Shown: one piece after another, positions 52,143-61,978 of the stretch
How the letters are laid out: every line of letters starts with the position of its first letter
Numbering within the stretch: position 1 is the stretch's first letter
From: Halanaerobium praevalens DSM 2228
GTDB lineage: Bacteria; Bacillota; Halanaerobiia; Halanaerobiales; Halanaerobiaceae
Assembly (NCBI RefSeq): GCF_000165465.1
Contig: NC_017455.1
Location: 1,302,001 to 1,366,000, forward strand
DNA: 64,000 nucleotides
Reading direction: 5' to 3'
Position numbers and translations under genes: made by a program
Notes under the pieces: generated by a model
Told to the model about the DNA's origin: nothing
Seen by the model: only the letters and a program-made list of their open reading frames with translations
Databases searched by the model: none

Positions 52143-54041
52143 CTATTCCTGCAATAATTCTATAAACAATTTTGCTAGTTTAGGATCAAATTGAGTGCCA
52201 GAATTTTCTTCAATTTCAGCTAAGGCTTCTGCTTTAGTCAAAGCCCTTTGATAACTTGTTTGGTGAGTCATAACTTCATAAGCATCAACTAAATTAATAA
52301 TTCTAGCTAAAAATGGTATTTCCTCTCTTTTTAAACCACGAGGATAACCCCGACCATCCCATCTTTCATGATGTGATAAAATTTCTTCTGAAATATGAGA
52401 AAATTCTTCAGTTGTATTTAAAATTCGATGACCAACTGCTGGGTGTGTTTTAATCTGTTCCCATTCTGATTTAGTTAGTTCTTCTTTTTTATTTAAAATA
52501 TTTTTAGGAATTACAGTTTTACCGATATCATGTAGTTTAGAAATTAAAAGCAGTTTATTAATTTCAGCTTCACTTAAATTAAGCTTTTTGGCAAATTTTT
52601 CAGATAAAACAGCCATTCTTTGGGAATGACCTGGAGTTTCTTGACTATTTGCACTCAAAGTTTTTAAAATATTTTTTACTATATTATTTTTAAGTGCTTT
52701 ACTTTCTATTAATTTTTTCTTATACATTTGAGCTTCTGCTTCTGCTAAAATATTGAAAAAATCTTGATAATAATAATTTTGAATTCCACATCCTAAAGCT
52801 GCTGAAAGAGGTAATTTGTTATCATTTTTTAAATTCAAATAAGTATTTTTAAGCTTGTTTTTGATCCTTTTAATTACTTTTTTTACTTCTTTTTGATCAG
52901 TTTTAGGTAATAATATAATAAATTCATCTCCACCCCAACGGGCAATGATATCACTTTTTCTACAGGTTATTTTTAAAATATTAGCCATTTTCTTTAAAAG
53001 CTCATCACCTGCATTATGACCATAAGTATCATTTACTAGTTTAAGTCCATTTAAATCTGCCATAATTACAGCTAAAGGAAATTTTTGTTGTTTATTTAAA
53101 ATTGGAATTTTATTTTCTAAATAAGAACGATTATAAAGATCCGTTAAACTATCATGATAACTTGCATATTTAATTTGTTTTTCATATTTAACTTTATCAG
53201 TAATATCACTTTGAATTGAAATTATCCCAGCTTGATTATTAGGTAAATTTATTTTTTGTTCTAGAAGTCTAACAAATCTTTCTTCACCATTATTAGTAGC
53301 TGATGGCAGCTCATGTTTTAAAACTTCTCCTGCTAAAATTCTTTTAATATTAGCTTTAGCCATTTTTTTCTGATCTATGGGTACTAAAGTGTCAAAAACT
53401 GTATTTAATAAGAGTTCTTCTTTTTTATAACCAGTAATTTTTTCCATTGCTTTATTAACTTTTAAAATTTTACCAGCTTTATTTTCAATCATTATTCCAA
53501 CTGGCAGTGTATTTAATAAATCTGAATAATAATCTAATAACCTTTTATTAACCTGATTTTGATATAATATTTCCAAACTATTTTCGATTAATTGACTGCT
53601 GAATTTTAATTCAGTTTTAGTTTCAGAACTAAAGTTTCTACTTTGAGTATCATGCAGACAAATAGTACCAAAAACTTCACCAGTAGGCCAAAAAATTGGA
53701 TATCCTAAATAAGAGTTAATCCCGAATTCTAATTCTGGTGCTCTTTGCCAAACAGAATTTTTAGTAGCATCATTAACTTCTAAAAATTGCTTATTTTCAA
53801 TAACATTTTGACAATAATGACCACAAAGTTTAATTTTTTCTCCTTCTTTAAAAAATGCTTTTTTTGATTTACTTATTTTAATAATTTCTAAATAAGGTTT
53901 ATTATATTCAGTTAATATAGCCTCTTTAGCATCTGAATTTTTCACAATTAACTCCAGAAGATTTTGCCACTGATTTTTAGTTTTTTGGGAGATTTTTATT
54001 TTTTCAGGTTTTATCTCAAAACTGTTAATGATCTTATCCAT
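52143..54041 (-). CDS. GAF-PAS-GGDEF-HD-GYP c-di-GMP signalling protein
   Basis: A 632-residue cytoplasmic protein with no membrane segment. A GAF domain (about 20-165, with CQNVIENKQFLEVNDA) and a PAS domain (about 170-290) precede GGDEF (about 295-455). That domain has the active ARWGGDEF motif and the I-site RKSD. A C-terminal HD-GYP domain (about 460-632) has LLISKLHDIGKT and HHERWDGRGYPRG. Both the cyclase and the phosphodiesterase halves look intact, so the protein may switch between making and degrading c-di-GMP. GAGGT precedes the ATG. It is followed by no obvious partner gene. Confidence 0.92.
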   Translation of the reverse strand: MDKIINSFEIKPEKIKISQKTKNQWQNLLELIVKNSDAKEAILTEYNKPYLEIIKISKSKKAFFKEGEKIKLCGHYCQNVIENKQFLEVNDATKNSVWQRAPELEFGINSYLGYPIFWPTGEVFGTICLHDTQSRNFSSETKTELKFSSQLIENSLEILYQNQVNKRLLDYYSDLLNTLPVGIMIENKAGKILKVNKAMEKITGYKKEELLLNTVFDTLVPIDQKKMAKANIKRILAGEVLKHELPSATNNGEERFVRLLEQKINLPNNQAGIISIQSDITDKVKYEKQIKYASYHDSLTDLYNRSYLENKIPILNKQQKFPLAVIMADLNGLKLVNDTYGHNAGDELLKKMANILKITCRKSDIIARWGGDEFIILLPKTDQKEVKKVIKRIKNKLKNTYLNLKNDNKLPLSAALGCGIQNYYYQDFFNILAEAEAQMYKKKLIESKALKNNIVKNILKTLSANSQETPGHSQRMAVLSEKFAKKLNLSEAEINKLLLISKLHDIGKTVIPKNILNKKEELTKSEWEQIKTHPAVGHRILNTTEEFSHISEEILSHHERWDGRGYPRGLKREEIPFLARIINLVDAYEVMTHQTSYQRALTKAEALAEIEENSGTQFDPKLAKLFIELLQE

Positions 54042-54094
54042 TTTTTTACCTCACATTTTTAAATTCGGAATTCAATTATTATAAGCTTCAGTTT

Positions 54095-56029
54095 TTAAAT
54101 AAGTTCTTCCCATTCTTGGTATAAACTATCCAACTTGTTATTTTTTAGCTCATATTCTGCTTTTAACTCTTGTAAAAGCTCAAATTGATCAATATTTTCT
54201 TCTGCAGTCATTTTTGCTTCTAATTCAATTAATTCTTTTTCTAGTTTTTCTATTTCAGTTTCTAACTCTTTCAGTCTTTTTTCTCTTCTCATTGCTTTAC
54301 TACGAGCCTCTTTTTGAGCTTCATAATCAAGTTTACCTTCACTTTTTTGCTGCTTGTTTTTTTCAACTACAGCACTTTCTTCATTTTTCTTTTTTTCTTT
54401 ATAATAACTATAATCTCCATAATATTTAGTTAATCGCTTTTGCTTTAACTCATAGATACAGCCAACAACTTTATCTAAAAAATAACGATCATGAGAAACA
54501 ATTAAAACTGTACCTTGATAATCATTTAAAGCTTCTTCTAAAACTTCACGAGAGGCTAAATCAAGGTGGTTTGTTGGTTCATCTAAAATTAAAAAATTGT
54601 AGTTACCACTCATCAGCTGTAATAGCCGCAATCTGCTCTTTTCGCCTCCACTTAATTGTTTTACTTTTTTAAATACATCTTCTCCAGTAAATAAAAAAGA
54701 AGCTAGCATATCACGAGCAGTAGAATTAGTAACAGCAGTTTCTCTTTGTAAAGCAGTAATTAAATCATCTTCGGGATTAAAACCTTCAAATTCCTGACGA
54801 TAATAGGCAGGATAGATATTAGTTCCTATTTTAACTTGACCTTGATCTGCAGTTAACTCACCCATTATAATTCTCAAAATTGTTGATTTACCTGTTCCAT
54901 TATCTCCAATAATTGCTGCTTTATCACTGCGGTGGAGTTCAAAACTAAGATCTTGAAATAAATTTAAATCAGCAAAAGTTTTGGTTAAATTTTCTACAAA
55001 TAAAACGTCATCTCCACCTCTAATAGAAGGATCAAGCTCTAGATTCATTTTCTTTGCTTTCAGCTGTGGTTTTTCTATCCTATCAATTCTTTCCAATCTT
55101 TTTTCCATTGCTTTAGCGCGTTTAAACATTTTCTCACTATCTCTAGATCTTCCCCAAATATAAAGTTGTTCTATAGCATCTTCTAATTCTTTTATCTTTT
55201 TTTGCTGATTTTTATATTCCCTTAAACGCTGTTCATATCTTCTTTTTCTTTCTTTTTGATAATAGCTATAATTACCACTATAATCTTCATTTTTTCCATG
55301 TTTAATTTCTACTATCCGCTCAATGGTATTATCTAAAAAGTAACGATCATGAGAAATAATCAATAAACTACCCTGGTATGAGTTCAAATAATTTTCTAAC
55401 CATTCAACTGATTTAAGATCTAAATGATTTGTAGGCTCATCCAAAAGCAGCAAATCAGGCTCTAATAAAAGTAATTTAGCCAGCCCCACTCTTGTTTTTT
55501 CGCCTCCACTTAACTGGTCTAAGGTTTTTGCTTGTATTTCTAGTTCATCAAACCCCATTCCAGCAGCAACCTGCCTAATTTTACTCTGATATTCATAACC
55601 AATACCTTTTTCAAATTTTTCTTGCAAAAAACTATATTCTCTCATAGTTTTAGCTAAGTTTTCAGAATCAAGTTCTGCTTCTTCTACTTTTTTTCCTTTT
55701 TTAGCAATTTCATTTTCTAATTCTTTCATTTTTTTAATTTGTTTTTTAACATCTGCAAATACTTTTTCTAACTCTTGATAAATTGTTAAATCACTAGAAA
55801 AATCAGGAAGCTGGTCCAAATAACCAACTTCAATATCATTTCTAACTGAAACAGTACCTCTAGAATAGTGTTCTTGACCACTAATAATTTTAAAAATAGT
55901 GGTTTTACCTGATCCATTAGCTCCAATTAAAGCAACTGCTTCTCCTTGATTTACATTAAGCGAAAAATCTTTGAGAACTGTATCAATTCCATATTCTTTT
56001 TTGAGATTATTAATATTTAAAATAGCCAT
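54095..56029 (-). CDS. ABC-F family ATPase (YdiF/Uup-type)
   Basis: A 644-residue ribosome-associated ATPase with two ABC domains: GANGSGKTTIFKI (about 36), LSGGEKTRVGLAKLL and LLLDEPTNHLDLKS, then GDNGTGKSTILRI (about 355), LSGGEKSRLRLLQLM and LILDEPTNHLD. A linker helix pair (about 240-315) lies between them, and a coiled-coil C-terminus (about 545-640) follows. There are no membrane segments, as expected for translation factors and not transporters. The start has only weak upstream purines. The specific member, or any antibiotic-resistance role, cannot be fixed from sequence. Confidence 0.93.
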   Translation of the reverse strand: MAILNINNLKKEYGIDTVLKDFSLNVNQGEAVALIGANGSGKTTIFKIISGQEHYSRGTVSVRNDIEVGYLDQLPDFSSDLTIYQELEKVFADVKKQIKKMKELENEIAKKGKKVEEAELDSENLAKTMREYSFLQEKFEKGIGYEYQSKIRQVAAGMGFDELEIQAKTLDQLSGGEKTRVGLAKLLLLEPDLLLLDEPTNHLDLKSVEWLENYLNSYQGSLLIISHDRYFLDNTIERIVEIKHGKNEDYSGNYSYYQKERKRRYEQRLREYKNQQKKIKELEDAIEQLYIWGRSRDSEKMFKRAKAMEKRLERIDRIEKPQLKAKKMNLELDPSIRGGDDVLFVENLTKTFADLNLFQDLSFELHRSDKAAIIGDNGTGKSTILRIIMGELTADQGQVKIGTNIYPAYYRQEFEGFNPEDDLITALQRETAVTNSTARDMLASFLFTGEDVFKKVKQLSGGEKSRLRLLQLMSGNYNFLILDEPTNHLDLASREVLEEALNDYQGTVLIVSHDRYFLDKVVGCIYELKQKRLTKYYGDYSYYKEKKKNEESAVVEKNKQQKSEGKLDYEAQKEARSKAMRREKRLKELETEIEKLEKELIELEAKMTAEENIDQFELLQELKAEYELKNNKLDSLYQEWEELI

Positions 56030-56068
56030 TTATAATCACACTTTTCTATTAGCTTAGTAATGTAGGAT

Positions 56069-56941
56069 TTAATATAATTTTGGTTTAGCAATCTCTTTAC
56101 TATTTTTAAAAACAATTGCTAAAGTTCCAGGCCCAGCATGAGAACCAACTGCAGCCCCAATTTCTGTTAAAAAAACCTCTTTTGGTTCAAATTCTTTTTC
56201 AATTTCTTTTTTTAATTTTAAAGCAGCTTCTTGATCTTCTGAATAAGCAAGTCCGATTACCTGATTTTCTGGTTGATCTGCTTTTGTTTTTATTTCTTTT
56301 AATAAATAAGAAATCATTCTTTTTTTACCTCTAACTTTATCATGTGGTAAAATTTCTCCATCTAAAATATGAAGTATGGGTTTAATATTTAAGACATTGG
56401 CCATTAAAGCTTTTGCCTTAGAAATTCTGCCACCTCTTTTTAGCATTTCTAAGTCACCTACTGCAAAAATATGCTCCATTTTAGCAGCATCAGCCATAGT
56501 TTTATTAACTACTTCTTTTAGTTTTTGACCATTTTTTAGCATTTTAGCAGCTTGATATACCAATATGCCTTGACCAATAGAAGCAGCTTTTGAATCAATA
56601 ATTGTAATTTTTTCTGCAGCCATTTCTTTTTTAGCAATTACAGCTGATTCTAAAATACCACTTAATTTAGATGAAAAAGCAATTACTAATATATGATCAT
56701 AATCATTTAAATACTTTTGATAAATATTTTTAAATTTATCTGGAGTAAGCCTTGATGTTTTAGGAACTTGCTTTTGATCTTTGATCAAATTATAAAAATC
56801 TTTTGGCTCTAAATCAGCTCGGTCATAATAAATTTTATTATCAATATTTACCTCAATATTTAAAAATTCAATCCCATATTTTTCTATGATTGCAGCTGGT
56901 AAATCAGAACAGCTATCTGTAATTATTTTAACTTTTGACAT
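56069..56941 (-). CDS. DegV-family fatty-acid-binding protein
   Basis: A 290-residue protein that begins KIITDSCSDLP, the DegV signature, with Ser and Thr residues that bind the lipid headgroup. It continues with VPKTSRLTPDKFKNIYQKYL (about 75), FSSKLSGILESA (about 105) and a C-terminal IGAAVGSHAGPGTLAIVF (about 262). Family members carry fatty acids, in some species for FakA kinase. No fakA is adjacent. GGAGG precedes the ATG. It lies 44 bases after the yhbY-like gene and may be co-transcribed. Confidence 0.93.
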   Translation of the reverse strand: MSKVKIITDSCSDLPAAIIEKYGIEFLNIEVNIDNKIYYDRADLEPKDFYNLIKDQKQVPKTSRLTPDKFKNIYQKYLNDYDHILVIAFSSKLSGILESAVIAKKEMAAEKITIIDSKAASIGQGILVYQAAKMLKNGQKLKEVVNKTMADAAKMEHIFAVGDLEMLKRGGRISKAKALMANVLNIKPILHILDGEILPHDKVRGKKRMISYLLKEIKTKADQPENQVIGLAYSEDQEAALKLKKEIEKEFEPKEVFLTEIGAAVGSHAGPGTLAIVFKNSKEIAKPKLY

Positions 56942-56985
56942 AAAATTTCCTCCCTATGGAAATCTCCCCCGGGTATAATTATTGT

Positions 56986-57273
56986 TTAAAGTTTAAAATT
57001 TGAGTCTTCTTCACGCTGTCTAAACAAAACTGCTATTCCACCAATAACCTGAACAAGCTCAGCTCCAGTTGCAGTAGCAAGTTCTTCAGCAGCAGAACGA
57101 GTTGTTCTACCTGTACTTTCTAAAATTCTTACTTTCAGTAATTCATGATCTGCTAAAGCTGAATCTAATTGTTCAATTACTGATTCTGTTATTCCATCTT
57201 TACCAACATGAACAATTGGATTTAAAGAATTAGCTTCACTACGTAAATAACTTCTATTTTTACCTGTTAACAT
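56986..57273 (-). CDS. yhbY: YhbY-type CRM-domain RNA-binding protein
   Basis: A roughly 95-residue protein made of one CRM domain. It has a RSEANSLNPIVHVGKDGITE core, LLKVRILESTG, and a final GGIAVLFRQ. Such proteins bind pre-50S ribosomal particles. The start is ATG 57271-57273, with AAGG 8 bases upstream. A GTG three codons earlier would overlap it. It follows obgE by 52 bases, the usual order in Firmicutes. Confidence 0.92.
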   Translation of the reverse strand: MLTGKNRSYLRSEANSLNPIVHVGKDGITESVIEQLDSALADHELLKVRILESTGRTTRSAAEELATATGAELVQVIGGIAVLFRQREEDSNFKL

Positions 57274-57325
57274 TAATTTCACCTTCTTTCATACTTTATT
57301 TAAAAACAAATTTTTACTCTGCTTT

Positions 57326-58615
<1,290 letters not shown>

Positions 58616-58624
58616 TTATAAAAA

Positions 58625-58659
58625 TTAAAAAAACCCTCAGCACCTAGAGCACTGAGGGA
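58625..58659 (-). terminator. Terminator between rpmA and obgE
   Basis: Minus-strand CCCTCAG pairs with CTGAGGG around an 11-base loop, followed by seven T. Confidence 0.88.
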
Positions 58660-58674
58660 TATTATACAATAATA

Positions 58675-58953
58675 TTAGTTAGCAATAGCTGCTACTTGAT
58701 CTTCTGTATAGACACTAATTTGACGATTTTTTCTACCTTTTCTCTCAAATTTAACATAACCGTTAACCTTGGAGAATAAAGTATCATCACTGCCACGTCC
58801 AACATTTAAACCTGGCTTGAATTTAGTACCTCTTTGACGTACTAAAATACTTCCAGCAGATACGAATTCACCATCAAATTCTTTAACACCTAGTCGTTTC
58901 GATTCACTATCACGACCATTCCGGGAACTACCAACACCCTTCTTCTGGGACAT
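58675..58953 (-). CDS. rpmA: Ribosomal protein bL27
   Basis: A 92-residue 50S protein that reaches toward the peptidyl transferase centre. It begins [20 protein letters not shown], already at the mature form, without the roughly nine-residue extension that most Firmicutes cleave with the Prp protease. [20 protein letters not shown] follows in the body. AAGGGGGTGGAG precedes the ATG. It lies 91 bases after rplU, and no prp (ysxB) gene fills the gap. Confidence 0.97.
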   Translation of the reverse strand: MSQKKGVGSSRNGRDSESKRLGVKEFDGEFVSAGSILVRQRGTKFKPGLNVGRGSDDTLFSKVNGYVKFERKGRKNRQISVYTEDQVAAIAN

Positions 58954-59044
58954 TTAACTCCACCCCCTTAGAAAATAAATTTTAAAATATTTAAAAGTTC
59001 GATATTAACTTTCAAGTTAATATTTGCTAATTCTTTATATAAAA

Positions 59045-59356
59045 TTAAGCATTAATGTCTTCAATTAAGACTCTAGTATAAGGCTGTCTATGACCAGTCT
59101 TTTTACGATATCTGATTTTTGGCTTATACTTAAAAACAACAATTTTTTTGTTTTTACCTTGGTCAATTACTTTTCCTTTAACAGAAGCTCCTTCTATCAT
59201 AGGAGAACCTGCTTTTAAACCATTATCATCAGAAACAGCTAAAATTTGATCAAATTCAACGTTTTCGCCTTCCTCAGCAGAAAGCTTTTCAATTTTAATT
59301 ATTTGACCTTCTTCAACGCGGTATTGTTTACCACCAGTTTTAATAATAGCGTACAT
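59045..59356 (-). CDS. rplU: Ribosomal protein bL21
   Basis: A 103-residue 50S protein with the family start [18 protein letters not shown] and a C-terminal [23 protein letters not shown] precedes the ATG. It is the first gene of the rplU-rpmA transcript, led by an L21 leader RNA and a strong promoter. Confidence 0.97.
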   Translation of the reverse strand: MYAIIKTGGKQYRVEEGQIIKIEKLSAEEGENVEFDQILAVSDDNGLKAGSPMIEGASVKGKVIDQGKNKKIVVFKYKPKIRYRKKTGHRQPYTRVLIEDINA

Positions 59357-59477
59357 TTATGTTACACCTCCCTTACCTCAGACTCGCCGGATAAGGTACT
59401 CTTTTAAATAGAGATTTTTGAACCTGTACCGTGCGGTTTTGGCACCTTCAAATTGAAGGCTGGATAAATAACTCCAG
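59357..59477 (-). ncRNA. Ribosomal protein L21 leader RNA
   Basis: The minus-strand leader contains CAGCCTTCAATTTGAAGG, GGTGCC, CCGCACGGTACAGGTTC, and GTACCTTATCCGGCGAGTC before rplU. These are the conserved parts of the L21 leader element of Firmicutes, thought to bind L21 for feedback control. It begins just after a good promoter. Confidence 0.85.
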
Positions 59478-59483
59478 ATATAA

Positions 59484-59512
59484 ATTCTAGCACAGTTGAA
59501 CCTTATAGTCAA
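59484..59512 (-). promoter_or_regulatory. rplU-rpmA promoter
   Basis: Minus-strand TTGACT (59507-59512) and TAGAAT (59484-59489) are exactly 17 bases apart. Confidence 0.75.
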
Positions 59513-59588
59513 GTAAATAAGAAAATCAATTGTTTTTTTAGTAATTTATTTAATTTTAAATCAAATTTTATTTAAAAAAGAAATAAAT

Positions 59589-61271
59589 TTATGCTAAATG
59601 GGCCCGTGCATAAGTCCGATGAAGATCATCAATTATAATTTCAACTTCATTATCAACCATATTACCAGCTCCATTTACAATAATTATATAACCATCAATT
59701 CTTCCTATGCCAGCACTTTCATTACTCGCATGTTGATCTTCTATTTTAACAGTAATTCGATCACCAGCATCTAAATCTAAAATTTCAGGCTGCAAATCTT
59801 CTTTACTTCCTTTTTCAATAATTATATCTTCATATTTTAATTCAGCATTTCCACTAATAAAGATATCAACTTCAAACTTTTCTTCCAACTCTTGCAATTT
59901 TTCTCCTCCAGCTCCAATTAAAACTGCTGCTACTTCTGGATGAACTTCTAATGAAACTGCTGGATATTTTTTGCGACTTATAATTTCATCAATTTTTCGA
60001 ATAACCTTCATAGCTACAGTAGATTCTGATAACACTTTACCAGTTCCTCCACAAACAGGACAATCTTTTTGCATTAAAGTGCCAAAGCCTTCTCTTACTT
60101 TTTTTCTTGTCATTTCTAATAATCCTAATTGAGTAAAACCTAAAATAGAAGTTTTAGTCCTGTCTTTTTCCAGCTCATTTGCTAATAAATCTGTTACAGA
60201 CTGCTGGTCAGAGTGATTGTTCATATCAATAAAATCTATAATTATAATTCCGCCAATATCTCTCAATTTAATTTGTCTTGCTATTTCTGCTACAGCTTCT
60301 TTATTTGTTTTGACAATGGTATCTTGTAAATTCTTTTTACCTGTAAACTTACCTGTATTAATATCTATTGAAACTAAAGCTTCTGTTTGATCAATGACTA
60401 AATAACCACCTGACTTTAACCAGACTTTACGCTGAAGTAAGCTTTCTATTTCTTTTTCAATATTATATGCTGCTAAAATAGGTATATTACGCTGATAAAG
60501 AGCAATTCTATTTTTAAGATCAGGTGCAAAAACTGAAGTCAAATCTATTAAACGCTGATAATCTTTTTTATCATCAACTACTACTCGGTCTATCTTCTCA
60601 TCTAAATAATCTCTAATTAAGTTTTTTAATAAATCTTCTTCTTGATATAAAATATCAATATTATTTTTCTTAAAAAAATCATTTCTAATTCTTTTCCACG
60701 TTCCAGATAAAAAATTATAATCATTTTGCAATTTTGTATAACTTTCATCTCTGGCATTTGTTCTAATAATTAGTCCTTCTTTGCCATTTTTTAAATCTTG
60801 AGCTATTGATTTAAGTCTCCCTCTTTCTCCATCATCATCAATTCTGCGAGAGATACCGATTTTATTATCAGAAGGAATATAAACAAAAAAGCGACCTGGG
60901 ATTGAAATTTTACAAGTAACTTTAGCTCCTTTACTGCCCATTGGCTCTTTTACAACTTGAACCATTAACCACTGACCAGGTTGTAAAACATGCTTAATAT
61001 TTAAATCTTTTTGACTTAATTTCTTTTTTTGATCATTACTTAAAATAGGGTATAAGTCATTTAAATGAATAAAGGCATTACGAGAAATACCAATATCTAC
61101 AAATGCTGCTTGCATTCCTGGTAATACATCTTGAACTCTACCTCGATAAACATTCCCTGCTATTTTATGATAAGTATCTCTTTCAAAAAATAAATCTTCT
61201 AAAGAATTATTATTTAGTAAAGCTGCCCTTCTTTCCCGATATTCCGAATTAATTACTATTTGTCTACTCAT
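59589..61271 (-). CDS. rng: Ribonuclease G/E family endoribonuclease
   Basis: A 560-residue RNase E/G-type enzyme. The S1 domain (about 38-130) has YRGRVQDVLPGMQAAFVDIG. The catalytic region (about 280-420) has the acidic residues in LVSIDINTGKFTG and IIIIDFIDMN. The zinc-link CPVCGGTGKV is near 406. There is no long C-terminal scaffold, so it resembles RNase G. It cuts single-stranded RNA in rRNA maturation and mRNA turnover. GGGAG precedes the ATG. It lies 5 bases after the DUF2344 gene. Confidence 0.95.
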   Translation of the reverse strand: MSRQIVINSEYRERRAALLNNNSLEDLFFERDTYHKIAGNVYRGRVQDVLPGMQAAFVDIGISRNAFIHLNDLYPILSNDQKKKLSQKDLNIKHVLQPGQWLMVQVVKEPMGSKGAKVTCKISIPGRFFVYIPSDNKIGISRRIDDDGERGRLKSIAQDLKNGKEGLIIRTNARDESYTKLQNDYNFLSGTWKRIRNDFFKKNNIDILYQEEDLLKNLIRDYLDEKIDRVVVDDKKDYQRLIDLTSVFAPDLKNRIALYQRNIPILAAYNIEKEIESLLQRKVWLKSGGYLVIDQTEALVSIDINTGKFTGKKNLQDTIVKTNKEAVAEIARQIKLRDIGGIIIIDFIDMNNHSDQQSVTDLLANELEKDRTKTSILGFTQLGLLEMTRKKVREGFGTLMQKDCPVCGGTGKVLSESTVAMKVIRKIDEIISRKKYPAVSLEVHPEVAAVLIGAGGEKLQELEEKFEVDIFISGNAELKYEDIIIEKGSKEDLQPEILDLDAGDRITVKIEDQHASNESAGIGRIDGYIIIVNGAGNMVDNEVEIIIDDLHRTYARAHLA

Positions 61272-61276
61272 CTATT

Positions 61277-61978
61277 TCAACTCCCGATGAACTTTTCTGC
61301 ATAGGGAGCTAGATATGCTTCTCCATCTTTAACAAATACTCCCTCTCTGATAACTTGTAGAGGAGAAAACTCCTTGATTTCTGGATATTTTGTTCTTAAA
61401 GCACGATTAAGTTCTTCTGGTCTAACATTCCCCCTACTTCCTGTTACAACTGCAAATTGCCAGTGATTCTTTTCTTTTATTTCTGCAGAAAATATTCTTG
61501 TTTTTAAATCTAGTTCTCTGTCTGATTTTTTCCTACGGTGTCTAATAATCATAATTTCTTCTTGCTGCATAAATTCTTCTAACATTTTCTTCTCAGCAGC
61601 TAAAGTTTTTGCTTTTGAATAATCAAATTTAATTGTATAGATAGCAGTATCTAATAAAGAAGATAAGGATCTAATATCAGTTGGAACTTTAACTGCCTCT
61701 AAAAATTTAAGTGCTTGTGGTGAAACTGCATTTAAGTCTCTAATTATTTGCTGACTATCTAATTCAGTTTCTAATTCAAGATCAAAATATTCTCCTTTAC
61801 TAATTAAACCAACAGCTAAAGGTGGTCCAATTGCAAGCTTGATTCTTGGATTATAACCCTGCGAAAAAGCGGCTGGCAATTCTGCCCTCCTAATTATTCT
61901 TCTTAAAGTTTTAATCACTTCTAAATGTGAAATATACATTAAATCTTCTAATTTAGCAAATTTGATTCTATAATTCAT
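61277..61978 (-). CDS. TIGR03936/DUF2344 radical SAM-associated protein
   Basis: A roughly 233-residue protein of the DUF2344 family, with YRIKFAKLEDLMYISHLEVI at the start and a AFSQGYNPRIKLAIGPPLAVG segment near residue 45. These proteins are encoded next to, or fused with, the B12-binding radical SAM protein that precedes it here. Their role is unknown, with an RNA or ribosome link suggested by neighbourhood. I prefer ATG 61976-61978, which has AGGTGA 7 bases upstream, over GTG 61990. It overlaps the preceding gene by 11 bases. Confidence 0.9.
   Translation of the reverse strand: MNYRIKFAKLEDLMYISHLEVIKTLRRIIRRAELPAAFSQGYNPRIKLAIGPPLAVGLISKGEYFDLELETELDSQQIIRDLNAVSPQALKFLEAVKVPTDIRSLSSLLDTAIYTIKFDYSKAKTLAAEKKMLEEFMQQEEIMIIRHRRKKSDRELDLKTRIFSAEIKEKNHWQFAVVTGSRGNVRPEELNRALRTKYPEIKEFSPLQVIREGVFVKDGEAYLAPYAEKFIGS

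Noticed and set aside
54214-54429. Plus-strand open frame opposite the ABC-F gene
   Set aside because: It is a Leu/Phe-rich mirror of the coiled-coil region of the real gene.
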